Below, piece by piece: positions 6,833 through 13,356 of a stretch of 13,356 bases of DNA; position 1 is the first letter of the stretch; every line of letters begins with the position of its first letter. The notes under the pieces are model-generated. The model was not told the origin of the DNA. It did no database searches and was given only the letters and a program-made list of their open reading frames with translations. Source of the DNA: GCA-2723085 sp042093455 (GTDB taxonomy: Bacteria > Bacteroidota > Bacteroidia > Flavobacteriales_D > Parvicellaceae); contig JBELEU010000040.1 in assembly GCA_042093455.1 (NCBI GenBank), positions 1 to 13,356 of the forward strand. The letters run 5' to 3'. A program made the position numbers and the translations under genes.

Positions 6833-7426
6833 TTGAAAAGTAAAATAAAAGAACTAATAGATAAAGAAATTGAAGCAATTCAAAATATACCAATTGATGG
6901 CATAATTGAACCTGTAATTGATATAATACATAATAGAGTACATAAAAAAGGAGGCAAATTAATTATTAGTGGAATGGGAAAAGCTGGTCAAATAGGAATG
7001 AATATTGCTACTACCCTTTCTTCAACAGGAACTCCCTCAGTATTTATTCACCCTAGTGAAGCCCAGCATGGCGATCTTGGAGTTGTTCAAAAAAATGATG
7101 TTCTTCTTCTTATTTCAAATTCTGGTAAAACAAGAGAAATTTTAGAATTCAATTATTTAGTTAAAAGATTACACAACAATATTCCCGTAATATCTCTTTC
7201 AGGAAATGAGACTAGTCCATTAACTGACATCTCAGACATTTCATTATATACTGGAAATCCAAAAGAAATTTGTCCACTTGGATTAACTCCAACTACATCA
7301 ACTACGGTAATGACAGTGGTAGGAGATATTTTAGTTGTTAGCATGATGGAAAAAATCAATTTCTCAAAAGAAGATTACGCAAAAAGACACCATAGTGGCT
7401 ATTTAGGACAAAAGGCAAAAGAATGA
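6833..7426 (+). CDS. kdsD: Arabinose-5-phosphate isomerase, single SIS domain without CBS
   Basis: This enzyme converts ribulose 5-phosphate to arabinose 5-phosphate, the first step of KDO synthesis. The 197 residues are essentially one SIS sugar-isomerase domain: IISGMGKAGQIG (44-55), FIHPSEAQHGDLG (71-83), ISNSGKTREI (94-103), KEICPLGLTPTTSTT (144-158) and the closing YAKRHHSGYLG, all typical of KdsD/KpsF. The two C-terminal CBS domains of the roughly 320-residue enterobacterial enzyme are absent, and kdsA starts at once, so this is a real short form, not a frameshift. Single-domain forms are known in Bacteroides. The start is a TTG (TTGAAAAGTAAA): a TAA lies in frame at 6818-6820 and the next ATG is within the SIS domain. 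The stop overlaps the kdsA start (ATGA), implying coupling. Confidence 0.93.
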   Translation: MKSKIKELIDKEIEAIQNIPIDGIIEPVIDIIHNRVHKKGGKLIISGMGKAGQIGMNIATTLSSTGTPSVFIHPSEAQHGDLGVVQKNDVLLLISNSGKTREILEFNYLVKRLHNNIPVISLSGNETSPLTDISDISLYTGNPKEICPLGLTPTTSTTVMTVVGDILVVSMMEKINFSKEDYAKRHHSGYLGQKAKE

Positions 7427-8199
7427 AAAAACTAACACTTATAGCAGGTCCTTGTGCAATCGAGGATGATCAGACAGGATTTAATATTGCTGAAAAAATA
7501 AAAAAAATATGCAATCAGTATAATATTGACTATATATTCAAAGCAAGTTATAGAAAAGCAAACCGTTCAAAAAACAATAGTTTTACTGGAATTGGTGATG
7601 ATATTGCATTAAATATTATTAAAAAAATTGGCGATGAATTTAAATTGCCAACCATTACAGATGTTCATGAAAGTTATGAGCCTGAAAAAGTAGCCAACTT
7701 CGTAAGTCACTTACAAATTCCTGCATTTCTATGTAGACAAACTGAACTTTTAATAGCTGCAGGAAAAACTGGTCTTGGTGTAAACATTAAAAAGGGTCAA
7801 TTTATGTCACCTAGTTCTATGGGTTTTGCCGTTGAAAAGGTTTTATCAACGGGTAACAACAATGTATGGCTATGTGAAAGAGGAAATAGTTTTGGATATA
7901 ATGATTTAATAGTAGACTCAACTGCCATATTTCAATTGAAAAAACACAACGTTCCCGTTATAATGGACTGCACTCATGCAGTTCAAAAACCCAATCAAAC
8001 AACGGGTGTTACAGGTGGGGATCCTTCATTAATTGAAACCATTGCATTAAGCGCAATTGCGACTGGTGCAGACGGCTTATTTATTGAAACGCATCCTAAT
8101 CCGTCTGAAGCAAAAAGTGATCCACACACAATGTTAAAACTGGATATGTTGGAACCGATGATCGAAAAAATCATAAAAGTAAGAGAAGCAATAAATTAA
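7423..8199 (+). CDS. kdsA: KDO-8-phosphate synthase, metal-dependent type
   Basis: This enzyme condenses phosphoenolpyruvate with arabinose 5-phosphate to give KDO-8-phosphate. It is a 258-residue TIM barrel with LIAGPCAIE (6-14), FKASYRKANRS (39-49), ITDVHE (78-83), IPAFLCRQTELL (99-110) and INVKKGQF-like NIKKGQF (121-127). The four residues that bind the divalent metal in metal-dependent enzymes are all present: Cys11, His185 (CTHAV), Glu222 (FIETHP) and Asp233 (KSDPHT). The metal-independent E. coli enzyme has Asn in place of the Cys, so this one should need a metal. It overlaps kdsD by 4 bases (ATGA) and receives its product. The stop abuts the convergent lipoprotein gene with no base between. 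Confidence 0.97.
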   Translation: MKKLTLIAGPCAIEDDQTGFNIAEKIKKICNQYNIDYIFKASYRKANRSKNNSFTGIGDDIALNIIKKIGDEFKLPTITDVHESYEPEKVANFVSHLQIPAFLCRQTELLIAAGKTGLGVNIKKGQFMSPSSMGFAVEKVLSTGNNNVWLCERGNSFGYNDLIVDSTAIFQLKKHNVPVIMDCTHAVQKPNQTTGVTGGDPSLIETIALSAIATGADGLFIETHPNPSEAKSDPHTMLKLDMLEPMIEKIIKVREAIN

Positions 8200-9084
8200 T
8201 TATTTTACTTCAATTACTAAATATTTAGAATTACTCCAAAATCTTTCATTGTCAATAATTTTCAACTCTTCTACAACTTTTTCACCTGTTAATTCATAAG
8301 ATGATTCAGGGTGAGAGGTAATTAGCTTAGCATTTTTGACTCCTAGTTTAATTGTTGAAGTTACCTTCTTACTTCCTAAGGTGAAATAATCAGTATTGAG
8401 TTCATTATTGAGTTTTTTAACCTTACCTAAACCTATGAATCCACCTTCTTTTGAAATTACATTGTTATTAATAAGTTCTGATTTAGTCCCAAATGTGTAC
8501 CATACATTATCGAGTTCAATCTCTAACTCATTCAAAGAATTAACTTTCTCAGTGTAATTTTCAAATAAATCTCTGAATGAAGCGTCTAGACTTTCTAATT
8601 CCTCATGTAAATAAAATATTTCTCTGGTACTTGATACTACTTCTTCACTTAAATCAATAATTTGTCTTTTGTAGGTTAGATTTTCATTGTTTGATTTATT
8701 CAATCCAACATTAAGTTTTGAAATCAAAGATTGATTTTCTTTAATGAGCTCTGCCATTTTGATAATTTCAGCCGATATATCCATACTGTCCGAAAGAAAA
8801 TATTCAGGATTTGATCGATGATTTTGAACTATCGATTCGCTTTTTTGAATTTCTCTTAAGTTATTCTTGATATTTTGAATGTATAGAGCATATTCATTGT
8901 TAATTGAATCTTTATCATTAATGATTTGATTCAAATGATCAAGCTCATGATTTTTATTATCTAAAACAATGTTTACACTATCAATAACAGATATATTATC
9001 TTCAATAACTTCACTGTTTTGACTGCAAGAAAAGATACTAATTGTAATAGAAAGTAATAAATATTTATTAATTTTTATAATCAT
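8200..9084 (-). CDS. Coiled-coil lipoprotein of a Bacteroidota family
   Basis: This 294-residue protein has a lipoprotein signal: hydrophobic YLLLSITISIF ending in the lipobox IFSC, with lipidated Cys20. Residues about 35-195 are charged and heptad-like (ELDHLNQIINDKDSI, LHEELESLDASFRDL), predicting a long coiled coil. The C-terminal part, from VWYTFGTKSELINNNVI to the end, including KEGGFIGLGKVKKLN, SHPESSYEL and FWSNSKYLVIEVK, is a conserved module I recall from many Bacteroidota lipoproteins, some named Cbp1-type collagen-binding adhesins. That name comes from memory and proves no adhesin function. No Asp follows Cys20, so outer-membrane sorting is plausible but inferred. Its ATG overlaps the bshB1 stop by 4 bases (ATGA). 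Exact role unknown. Confidence 0.8.
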   Translation of the reverse strand: MIIKINKYLLLSITISIFSCSQNSEVIEDNISVIDSVNIVLDNKNHELDHLNQIINDKDSINNEYALYIQNIKNNLREIQKSESIVQNHRSNPEYFLSDSMDISAEIIKMAELIKENQSLISKLNVGLNKSNNENLTYKRQIIDLSEEVVSSTREIFYLHEELESLDASFRDLFENYTEKVNSLNELEIELDNVWYTFGTKSELINNNVISKEGGFIGLGKVKKLNNELNTDYFTLGSKKVTSTIKLGVKNAKLITSHPESSYELTGEKVVEELKIIDNERFWSNSKYLVIEVK

Positions 9085-9803
9085 AATAAGTTTGTTAAAT
9101 CGTTAATACCAACAAATCTTTCAGTAGTAAATCCTTCACCATATTCAGTATCGATATATCTTCCCAAACTTATAGCTCTTGATTCAATAGATTTTAAAAA
9201 ATGATCACTTGAAATAGGAGTCTCAGGCTCTATACTTTCTGGATTAAAAAATTGACTTTTAAAGCATTTAATAGCCTCTATTTTTAAATCGTAAGTTTCT
9301 GTAATGTCAACAATAAAATCAGGGTCAATCCATCTATCTTGTATGTAATGATATACTGCAACAGGACGAAATGAATCTTGCTCTTTATCATCCTCAAAAG
9401 TTTTAATTTTTTTCAGACCAGACATAAAACAAGCTCTAGAAACTAATTCACTTGCTCTTGCATGATCAGGATGTCTATCTGAAACAGCATTGCATAAAAC
9501 AACATTAGGCCTATACTTTCTTAGCTTTTGAATTATTTTTAATAAATTCTCATTAGAAACCTCAAAAAAAGCATCTGCAAAACCTAAATTTTCTCGCACC
9601 GAGACACCTAAAATTTCAGAGGCTAAATTTGATTCTTCTCCCCTAATTTCAGCATTCCCTCTAGTCCCCATTTCACCTTGAGTTAAATCAATAATTCCTG
9701 TTTTTTTTCCCATCTGAACATGCTTAATCATTGTTCCAGAAGCTGCCAATTCAACATCGTCAGGATGAGCGGCAAAAGCAAGTATATCTAACTTTATTTC
9801 CAT
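9081..9803 (-). CDS. bshB1: Bacillithiol biosynthesis deacetylase BshB1
   Basis: This zinc enzyme deacetylates GlcNAc-malate to GlcN-malate, the second step of bacillithiol synthesis. The 240-residue protein belongs to the LmbE/PIG-L deacetylase family. The metal and catalytic motif AAHPDDVEL (11-19) supplies His13, Asp15 and Asp16; the third ligand His114 is in SDRHPDHARASEL (108-120). The segments IDLTQGEMGTRGN (38-50), ENLGFADAFF and, near the C-terminus, YGEGFTTERF separate BshB1 from general LmbE proteins. It is the middle gene of a compact minus-strand set: its ATG overlaps the upstream peptidase stop by one base (TAATG) and its TGA overlaps the lipoprotein start. BshA and BshC are not in the window. 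The neighbours are not known bacillithiol genes. Confidence 0.95.
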   Translation of the reverse strand: MEIKLDILAFAAHPDDVELAASGTMIKHVQMGKKTGIIDLTQGEMGTRGNAEIRGEESNLASEILGVSVRENLGFADAFFEVSNENLLKIIQKLRKYRPNVVLCNAVSDRHPDHARASELVSRACFMSGLKKIKTFEDDKEQDSFRPVAVYHYIQDRWIDPDFIVDITETYDLKIEAIKCFKSQFFNPESIEPETPISSDHFLKSIESRAISLGRYIDTEYGEGFTTERFVGINDLTNLL

Positions 9804-11215
9804 TATTTCTTATTATAAATTGGTGCTGAAAAACCATATTTATCAACCAAATATATCATTGAGGTAATTGCAGCAGCACCTAGTTCTAATTCTCTTTTAT
9901 TTACATTTTCAAAAACATCTGTAGGCGCATGGTGGAAATCAAAATATCTCTGTGAATCTGGGACCAAACCTACTAAACAAGTTGTACCATTTTTCAAAGG
10001 CCCAATATCAACACCACTATATCCTTTGTCAAAAATATGAAGTTGATATGGCTTTAAAAGCTTTTGAAACGATTGAATTTTTCTTAGTTGGCTTGGAGAA
10101 CCATCAATACTGTAACCTCTTGGACTAAATCCTCCCCTATCTGACTCTAATGCAAAAATATGAGTTTCTCCTTCATTTTTTACTTTTTCTGCGTAAGTCT
10201 TCCCTCCTCTATTTCCATTTTCTTCATTCATATATAAAACACACCTTAAAGTATGTTTAGGCTTAATACCCATGTTAACAAAAGATCTTAACACATCAAT
10301 ACTCTGAACGACACCAGCTCCATCATCATGAGCTCCCTCTCCAATATCCCAAGAATCAAGGTGACCACCTACTAAAATAATATCATCAGGTTTTTCAGAG
10401 CCTTTAATTTCAGCAATAACATTGTAAGACAATTTGTCTTCAAGAGATCTACATGAAAGTTTCATTCTTGCCAACTCAAAATCATTGTTCTTAAGGGAAA
10501 CACTTAAGTCATGTGCATCATTTGTACTTATTGCTATTGCAGGAATTTTAACAATCCCATCTTTATATCCCATAGAACCAGTATGAGGGTTATGATCCAT
10601 TTTAAGAGACATTGACCTAACTATGACACCGATAGCTCCAAATTCAGCAGCTTTTGATGCACCACCATGGCGCTGATCTACACAACCTCCATAAGCCATA
10701 AAAGTGCTCACATAAGTAGGATTCATAGGTCTATTTAAAAAAACTATTTTTCCTTCAATTTCACTTCTACCCAACTCTTTTAATTGTTCCCAAGATTTTA
10801 TCTCAATAACTTTACCAGATAATGTACCATTAGTACCAATAGAACCACCTAAAGCAGTACATTTTGTTATGTGTAAATCTCCATTATTATCTATCCAATC
10901 TAAACGCTCAACATCTCCACGCTCCCAATGAGGAACAGTAACTTCCTGAAGATAAACACTGTCAAATCCGTAGTTATCTAACTTGAATTTCGCCCAATTA
11001 ACAGCATCTTGAGCAGATTTAGTACCACTCAACCTATGCCCAACTCCTTTGCACAAGGAACGAAGGTTTTCATAACATGAACTACTCTCAAGTATATAAT
11101 CATATATATTTCTTATTTGAGATGAATCATTCAATGTTTGGGAGAACAAACTTGTGTTTAGTTGTTGAGAAAACAAGAAAATAATAAAACAAAGAATTTT
11201 AGAATTATAAATCAA
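9803..11215 (-). CDS. Secreted M28-family zinc metallopeptidase, carboxypeptidase Q-like
   Basis: This 470-residue protein has an N-terminal signal peptide (basic start, core ILCFIIFLF, likely cleavage after SLFS before QT, a common Bacteroidota pattern). A protease-associated region (about 125-250) is inserted before the M28 catalytic domain. The two-zinc site is complete: His285 (GGHLDSWD), Asp297 (GAHDDGAG), the Glu331-Glu332 pair (MNEENG), Asp359 (ALESDRGG) and His428 or His429 (FHHAPTDVF). It most resembles plasma glutamate carboxypeptidase (carboxypeptidase Q) and should act on peptides in the periplasm or outside. There is no ATG near the start: TTG at 11213-11215 gives the signal peptide, an in-frame stop lies at 11228-11230, and the next Met is near residue 164. 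It heads the set with bshB1 and the lipoprotein. Confidence 0.92.
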   Translation of the reverse strand: MIYNSKILCFIIFLFSQQLNTSLFSQTLNDSSQIRNIYDYILESSSCYENLRSLCKGVGHRLSGTKSAQDAVNWAKFKLDNYGFDSVYLQEVTVPHWERGDVERLDWIDNNGDLHITKCTALGGSIGTNGTLSGKVIEIKSWEQLKELGRSEIEGKIVFLNRPMNPTYVSTFMAYGGCVDQRHGGASKAAEFGAIGVIVRSMSLKMDHNPHTGSMGYKDGIVKIPAIAISTNDAHDLSVSLKNNDFELARMKLSCRSLEDKLSYNVIAEIKGSEKPDDIILVGGHLDSWDIGEGAHDDGAGVVQSIDVLRSFVNMGIKPKHTLRCVLYMNEENGNRGGKTYAEKVKNEGETHIFALESDRGGFSPRGYSIDGSPSQLRKIQSFQKLLKPYQLHIFDKGYSGVDIGPLKNGTTCLVGLVPDSQRYFDFHHAPTDVFENVNKRELELGAAAITSMIYLVDKYGFSAPIYNKK

Positions 11216-11228
11216 TGTGAAGAATGTT

Positions 11229-11236
11229 TAAATTTG
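11229..11236 (+). promoter_or_regulatory. Candidate -7 box upstream of the thioredoxin-like gene
   Basis: TAAATTTG matches TAnnTTTG at all fixed positions in the 36 bases between the divergent peptidase and thioredoxin-like starts. The implied start near 11239 gives a 13-base A/T-rich leader before the ATG at 11252. No clear -33 TTTG is seen. Confidence 0.4.
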
Positions 11237-11251
11237 GTTAAAATTACAAAA

Positions 11252-11806
11252 ATGGCACGAACTCCTACTACACAAATCCCTCTAGGTTTTAAAGCACCAG
11301 ATTTTAAACTACCAGACGTAGTTACTGGTAACATAGTAAATCTAAAACAAGTGTCTGACAGTCAAGGACTTGTCGTTATGTTTATATGTAATCATTGTCC
11401 ATTTGTAATTCATGTAATGGACGAACTTATTCAATTAGCTAAGGACTACTTACCTAAAGAAATTGGTTTTGTGGCAATAAGCTCCAATGATGTTGTAAAC
11501 TATCCAGATGATGATCCAATTAAAATGAAAGAGTTAGCTACTGAAAAAAAGTTTCCATTTCCATATTTATACGATGAAACACAAGAAATTGCAAAAAAAT
11601 ATGATGCAGCTTGCACCCCTGACTTTAGTGTTTTTAATTCTCAAATGAAATGTATTTACAGAGGTCAATTAGATGGATCAAGACCTGGAAATGACATTGA
11701 ATGTAATGGAGAAGATTTAAGAAAAGTATTAGATTTAATGCTTCAAAAGCTAGAAGTTAACTTTGAACAAAAACCAAGTATTGGCTGCAATATCAAGTGG
11801 AAATAA
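11252..11806 (+). CDS. Thioredoxin-like (AhpC/TSA-type) protein
   Basis: This is a 184-residue thioredoxin-fold protein. The fold opens with GFKAPDFKLPDVVTG (12-26), as in redoxins. The active site FICNHCPFV carries Cys46 and Cys49 (CxxC), followed by a helix, the VAISSNDVVNYPDD strand and loop, the conserved CTPDFSVF with the cis-Pro (TPDF), and YRGQLDGSRPGND. The C-terminus SIGCNIKWK is a family hallmark with a third Cys at 180. No signal peptide or membrane segment is visible, so it should be cytosolic, probably a thiol-disulfide or peroxide reductase; the substrate is unknown. The ATG at 11252 is chosen because conserved sequence begins there and a start further upstream would run into the divergent peptidase gene. 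The downstream folate gene overlaps its end by up to 44 bases. Confidence 0.88.
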   Translation: MARTPTTQIPLGFKAPDFKLPDVVTGNIVNLKQVSDSQGLVVMFICNHCPFVIHVMDELIQLAKDYLPKEIGFVAISSNDVVNYPDDDPIKMKELATEKKFPFPYLYDETQEIAKKYDAACTPDFSVFNSQMKCIYRGQLDGSRPGNDIECNGEDLRKVLDLMLQKLEVNFEQKPSIGCNIKWK

Positions 11807-12365
11807 AGATTTACTAAGAAAAGTAGCGATTGAAAAAAGAAAAACATTAAGTTTTAATTTTATTCAAAAGTCATCAAAAACAATAACAGAAAAATTATTG
11901 TCAAATTTTGATTTCAATAACAAGAGAATACATCTTTTTTACCCTATTAAAACAAAACAAGAGATTTATACTTGGTTCATTCATAAACAACTTATAAATC
12001 AAAACTGTAAGTTTTATACCTCAGTTCATAACGCACAAAAAAACTCTTGGGATTGCATACAATTTGATCCAAATATCAATTTTAAAGAAACTACATTTAA
12101 AGTTCCTGTACCAGCGAAATACATCAATTCATCATACAGTCAAATAGATATGATAATAATACCACTTTTAGCATTTGATAAAGATGGAAACAGAATTGGT
12201 TATGGAAAGGGTATTTACGATAAAATCATATCAAACTTAAAACCAAATTGCATTAAAATTGGGGTTAGTTTTTTTGAGAATCAAAATGAAACAATTCACT
12301 CTCAAATTCACGATAAAAAGCTAGATTATTGTCAGACTACCAACAAGTTATACAAGTTTATATAA
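11763..12365 (+). CDS. 5-formyltetrahydrofolate cyclo-ligase
   Basis: This enzyme uses ATP to turn 5-formyltetrahydrofolate into 5,10-methenyltetrahydrofolate, returning it to the folate pool (MTHFS; YgfA/Fau in E. coli). About 200 residues is normal. Motifs seen are the basic N-terminal helix KDLLRKVAIEKRKTLS (15-30), HLFYPIKTKQEIYTW (57-71), the strand IDMIIIPLLAFDKDG (128-142) and the nucleotide/folate loop GYGKGIYDK (146-154). The start is uncertain: no ATG exists before residue 130. TTG 11763 (used here, followed by A-rich codons) and TTG 11781 are candidates, and both lie inside the end of the thioredoxin-like gene. That overlap suggests coupled translation. The family call is firm; only the first 6-10 residues are in doubt. 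Confidence 0.9.
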   Translation: MNKNQVLAAISSGNKDLLRKVAIEKRKTLSFNFIQKSSKTITEKLLSNFDFNNKRIHLFYPIKTKQEIYTWFIHKQLINQNCKFYTSVHNAQKNSWDCIQFDPNINFKETTFKVPVPAKYINSSYSQIDMIIIPLLAFDKDGNRIGYGKGIYDKIISNLKPNCIKIGVSFFENQNETIHSQIHDKKLDYCQTTNKLYKFI

Positions 12366-12426
12366 TTATTTGATTTGGTAATAAAGTCTTCAATTGTTAC
12401 ATTAGGATATGGTTTAACCTCCATGT

Positions 12427-13020
12427 ATGCAATTATTTAACATCAGATATATCATATTAAAAGCTCTTTTAATCTTCCAATTATTCGTCTTTGCAAATGA
12501 AGATTTTACAGGCATTAATTATCATTTAGCCATTTCTATAAATCCTGGGCAAAATTCTGGATATGTTAACTTTGCTATTATAGGTGAAAACAATGGAAAA
12601 CTAGTTTATTCAAAATTTATTTCTCATACAGAATTTATATTAGTAGGTATGGGAATTCAATTTTCAGCAGCCAATGACTTGGGTGTAAATTTATTTGAAA
12701 AATACAATATTAAAGAATGCTTGTACAAATTCGATTCTTCTCAATGCATTAAAAAACCTGATCTAAAATTATTTGATCTATGGTCATTAAGATACAACCG
12801 AAACCCATATTGCCCACCTGATTGTATACCTGCTGACAACATGCTTATACAAGGTTTTGGCCAACATAAAGCAAGACCAAGCTGGCCTCAACTCCAAATT
12901 CTCCAACAATATGGAATTATTTACATAAATGATTTTTTCTATGGAGATAAAATGTTCGAACTACTTTCTGACTTTCAAAAACCAGAGTGGAGAAACAAAT
13001 ATGAAAGTTCTAAGGAATAA
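12427..13020 (+). CDS. Secreted protein of unknown function with four cysteines
   Basis: I do not recognise this 197-residue protein. It begins with a signal peptide (basic IRY, hydrophobic YIILKALLIFQLFVFA, likely cleaved before NED) and has no lipobox and no second membrane segment, so it should be periplasmic or exported. The mature part has a beta-rich first half (INYHLAISINPG, VNFAIIGENNGKLVYSKFIS). The second half holds all four cysteines: Cys98, Cys107 and a tight CPPDC pair (129 and 133) within an aromatic, proline-rich stretch with LWSLRYNRNPY, which looks conserved and may form disulfides. The ATG at 12427 follows an in-frame stop at 12415-12417. A second ATG at 12423 is in another frame and soon closes. 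It lies 61 bases after the folate gene on the same strand and composition matches its neighbours. Confidence 0.75.
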   Translation: MQLFNIRYIILKALLIFQLFVFANEDFTGINYHLAISINPGQNSGYVNFAIIGENNGKLVYSKFISHTEFILVGMGIQFSAANDLGVNLFEKYNIKECLYKFDSSQCIKKPDLKLFDLWSLRYNRNPYCPPDCIPADNMLIQGFGQHKARPSWPQLQILQQYGIIYINDFFYGDKMFELLSDFQKPEWRNKYESSKE

Positions 13021-13067
13021 ATTTCAATGCTTCCCTATTTTTTTATTTCTTTATGTAAAACAGAAAA

Positions 13068-13356
13068 ATGATTAACGAAGAAACAACAGCTAAAATCAGG
13101 AAATACAGTTCAAAATCATTTTACTTCAGATCATATCTTATTTTCAAACTTCCGATGGGGTTTTTAAGCGGGATGAGAATTAAAAAACTTGATGAAGAGA
13201 AATGTGTGGTTACCGTTTCATACAAATGGTTGAATAAGAATCCTTTCAAATCAACATTTTGGGCAGTACTTGGTATGGCAGCTGAAATGAATGGAGCAGC
13301 AGTAATTTTACAGTACACCTATGGACATAAACCATCAATATCAACTCTACCTGTAA
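13068..13356 (+). CDS. DUF4442 hotdog-fold protein, N-terminal part
   Basis: This plus-strand gene runs off the right edge after 96 codons. It starts at ATG 13068 (MINEETTAKIRKYSS) after a 47-base gap and reads KLPMGFLSGMRIKKLDEEKC, VVTVSYKWLNKNPFKSTFWA, then VLGMAAEMNGAAV. The LPMGFLSGM, NKNPFKS and GMAAEM segments are the pattern of DUF4442 proteins, a hotdog-fold family related to thioesterases but with no assigned substrate. It is likely cytosolic. The C-terminal part of the fold is missing from the window. Composition is like its neighbours. Confidence 0.85.
   Translation, partial: MINEETTAKIRKYSSKSFYFRSYLIFKLPMGFLSGMRIKKLDEEKCVVTVSYKWLNKNPFKSTFWAVLGMAAEMNGAAVILQYTYGHKPSISTLPV

Noticed and set aside
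7153..7359. Minus-strand open frame inside kdsD
   Set aside because: Antisense to the conserved SIS domain; no start context or homology pattern.
13014..13047. GGAA...TTCC with a T-run after the secreted-protein gene
   Set aside because: Only 4 bp of stem with a long loop, too weak to call a terminator.
13121..13318. Minus-strand open frame near the right edge
   Set aside because: Antisense to the DUF4442 gene, whose motifs are clear.
1..13356. Mobile element, defence system or CRISPR array
   Set aside because: I looked for transposase or integrase motifs, terminal inverted repeats, spaced direct repeats and toxin-antitoxin-like small gene pairs and saw none. All sizeable frames are housekeeping, envelope or unknown single genes with uniform composition.

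Overview
The window looks like an ordinary chromosomal segment of an AT-rich Bacteroidota bacterium, probably Flavobacteriales-like and perhaps marine. This rests on several things seen together: very low GC; A-rich leaders without Shine-Dalgarno sequences; TAnnTTTG-type -7 promoter boxes; a typical Bacteroidota BNR-repeat protein, coiled-coil lipoprotein and BshB1; and protein sequences that read like flavobacterial orthologues. I see no transposase, integrase, phage gene, CRISPR array, tRNA or rRNA. No stretch longer than about 100 bases lacks a gene.

Layout. Positions 1-740 (minus) hold a PaaI-type hotdog thioesterase followed by the start of a large secreted BNR/VPS10-like repeat protein cut by the window edge. 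Positions 829-4009 (plus) are the conserved translation cluster thrS-infC-rpmI-rplT. infC has no AUG at its true N-terminus and appears to use AUC or AUU. A strong hairpin terminator closes the cluster and lies inside the 3' coding end of the convergent glycosyltransferase gene. Positions 4029-5932 (minus) are pdxH (vitamin B6) and a GT2-type glycosyltransferase overlapping it by 28 bases. Positions 6034-8199 (plus) are a lipopolysaccharide KDO module, kdsB-kdsD-kdsA, with a single-domain KdsD and a metal-type KdsA. Positions 8200-11215 (minus) are a tightly overlapping trio: a secreted M28 metallopeptidase, the bacillithiol deacetylase bshB1, and a coiled-coil lipoprotein. Positions 11252-13356 (plus) are a thioredoxin-like protein, 5-formyltetrahydrofolate cyclo-ligase, an unrecognised secreted protein with a cysteine pair, and the start of a DUF4442 hotdog protein.

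How the genes work together. The thrS cluster supplies translation factors. The kds genes cover arabinose-5-phosphate formation, KDO-8-phosphate synthesis and CMP-KDO activation; only the KDO-8-phosphate phosphatase step (KdsC) is not here. bshB1 implies bacillithiol as the low-molecular-weight thiol, and the divergent thioredoxin-like gene is a second thiol-redox component nearby. I find no convincing new multi-gene system. The points most worth checking are the non-AUG infC start, the terminator embedded in a coding region, the single-domain KdsD, and the unknown secreted protein.
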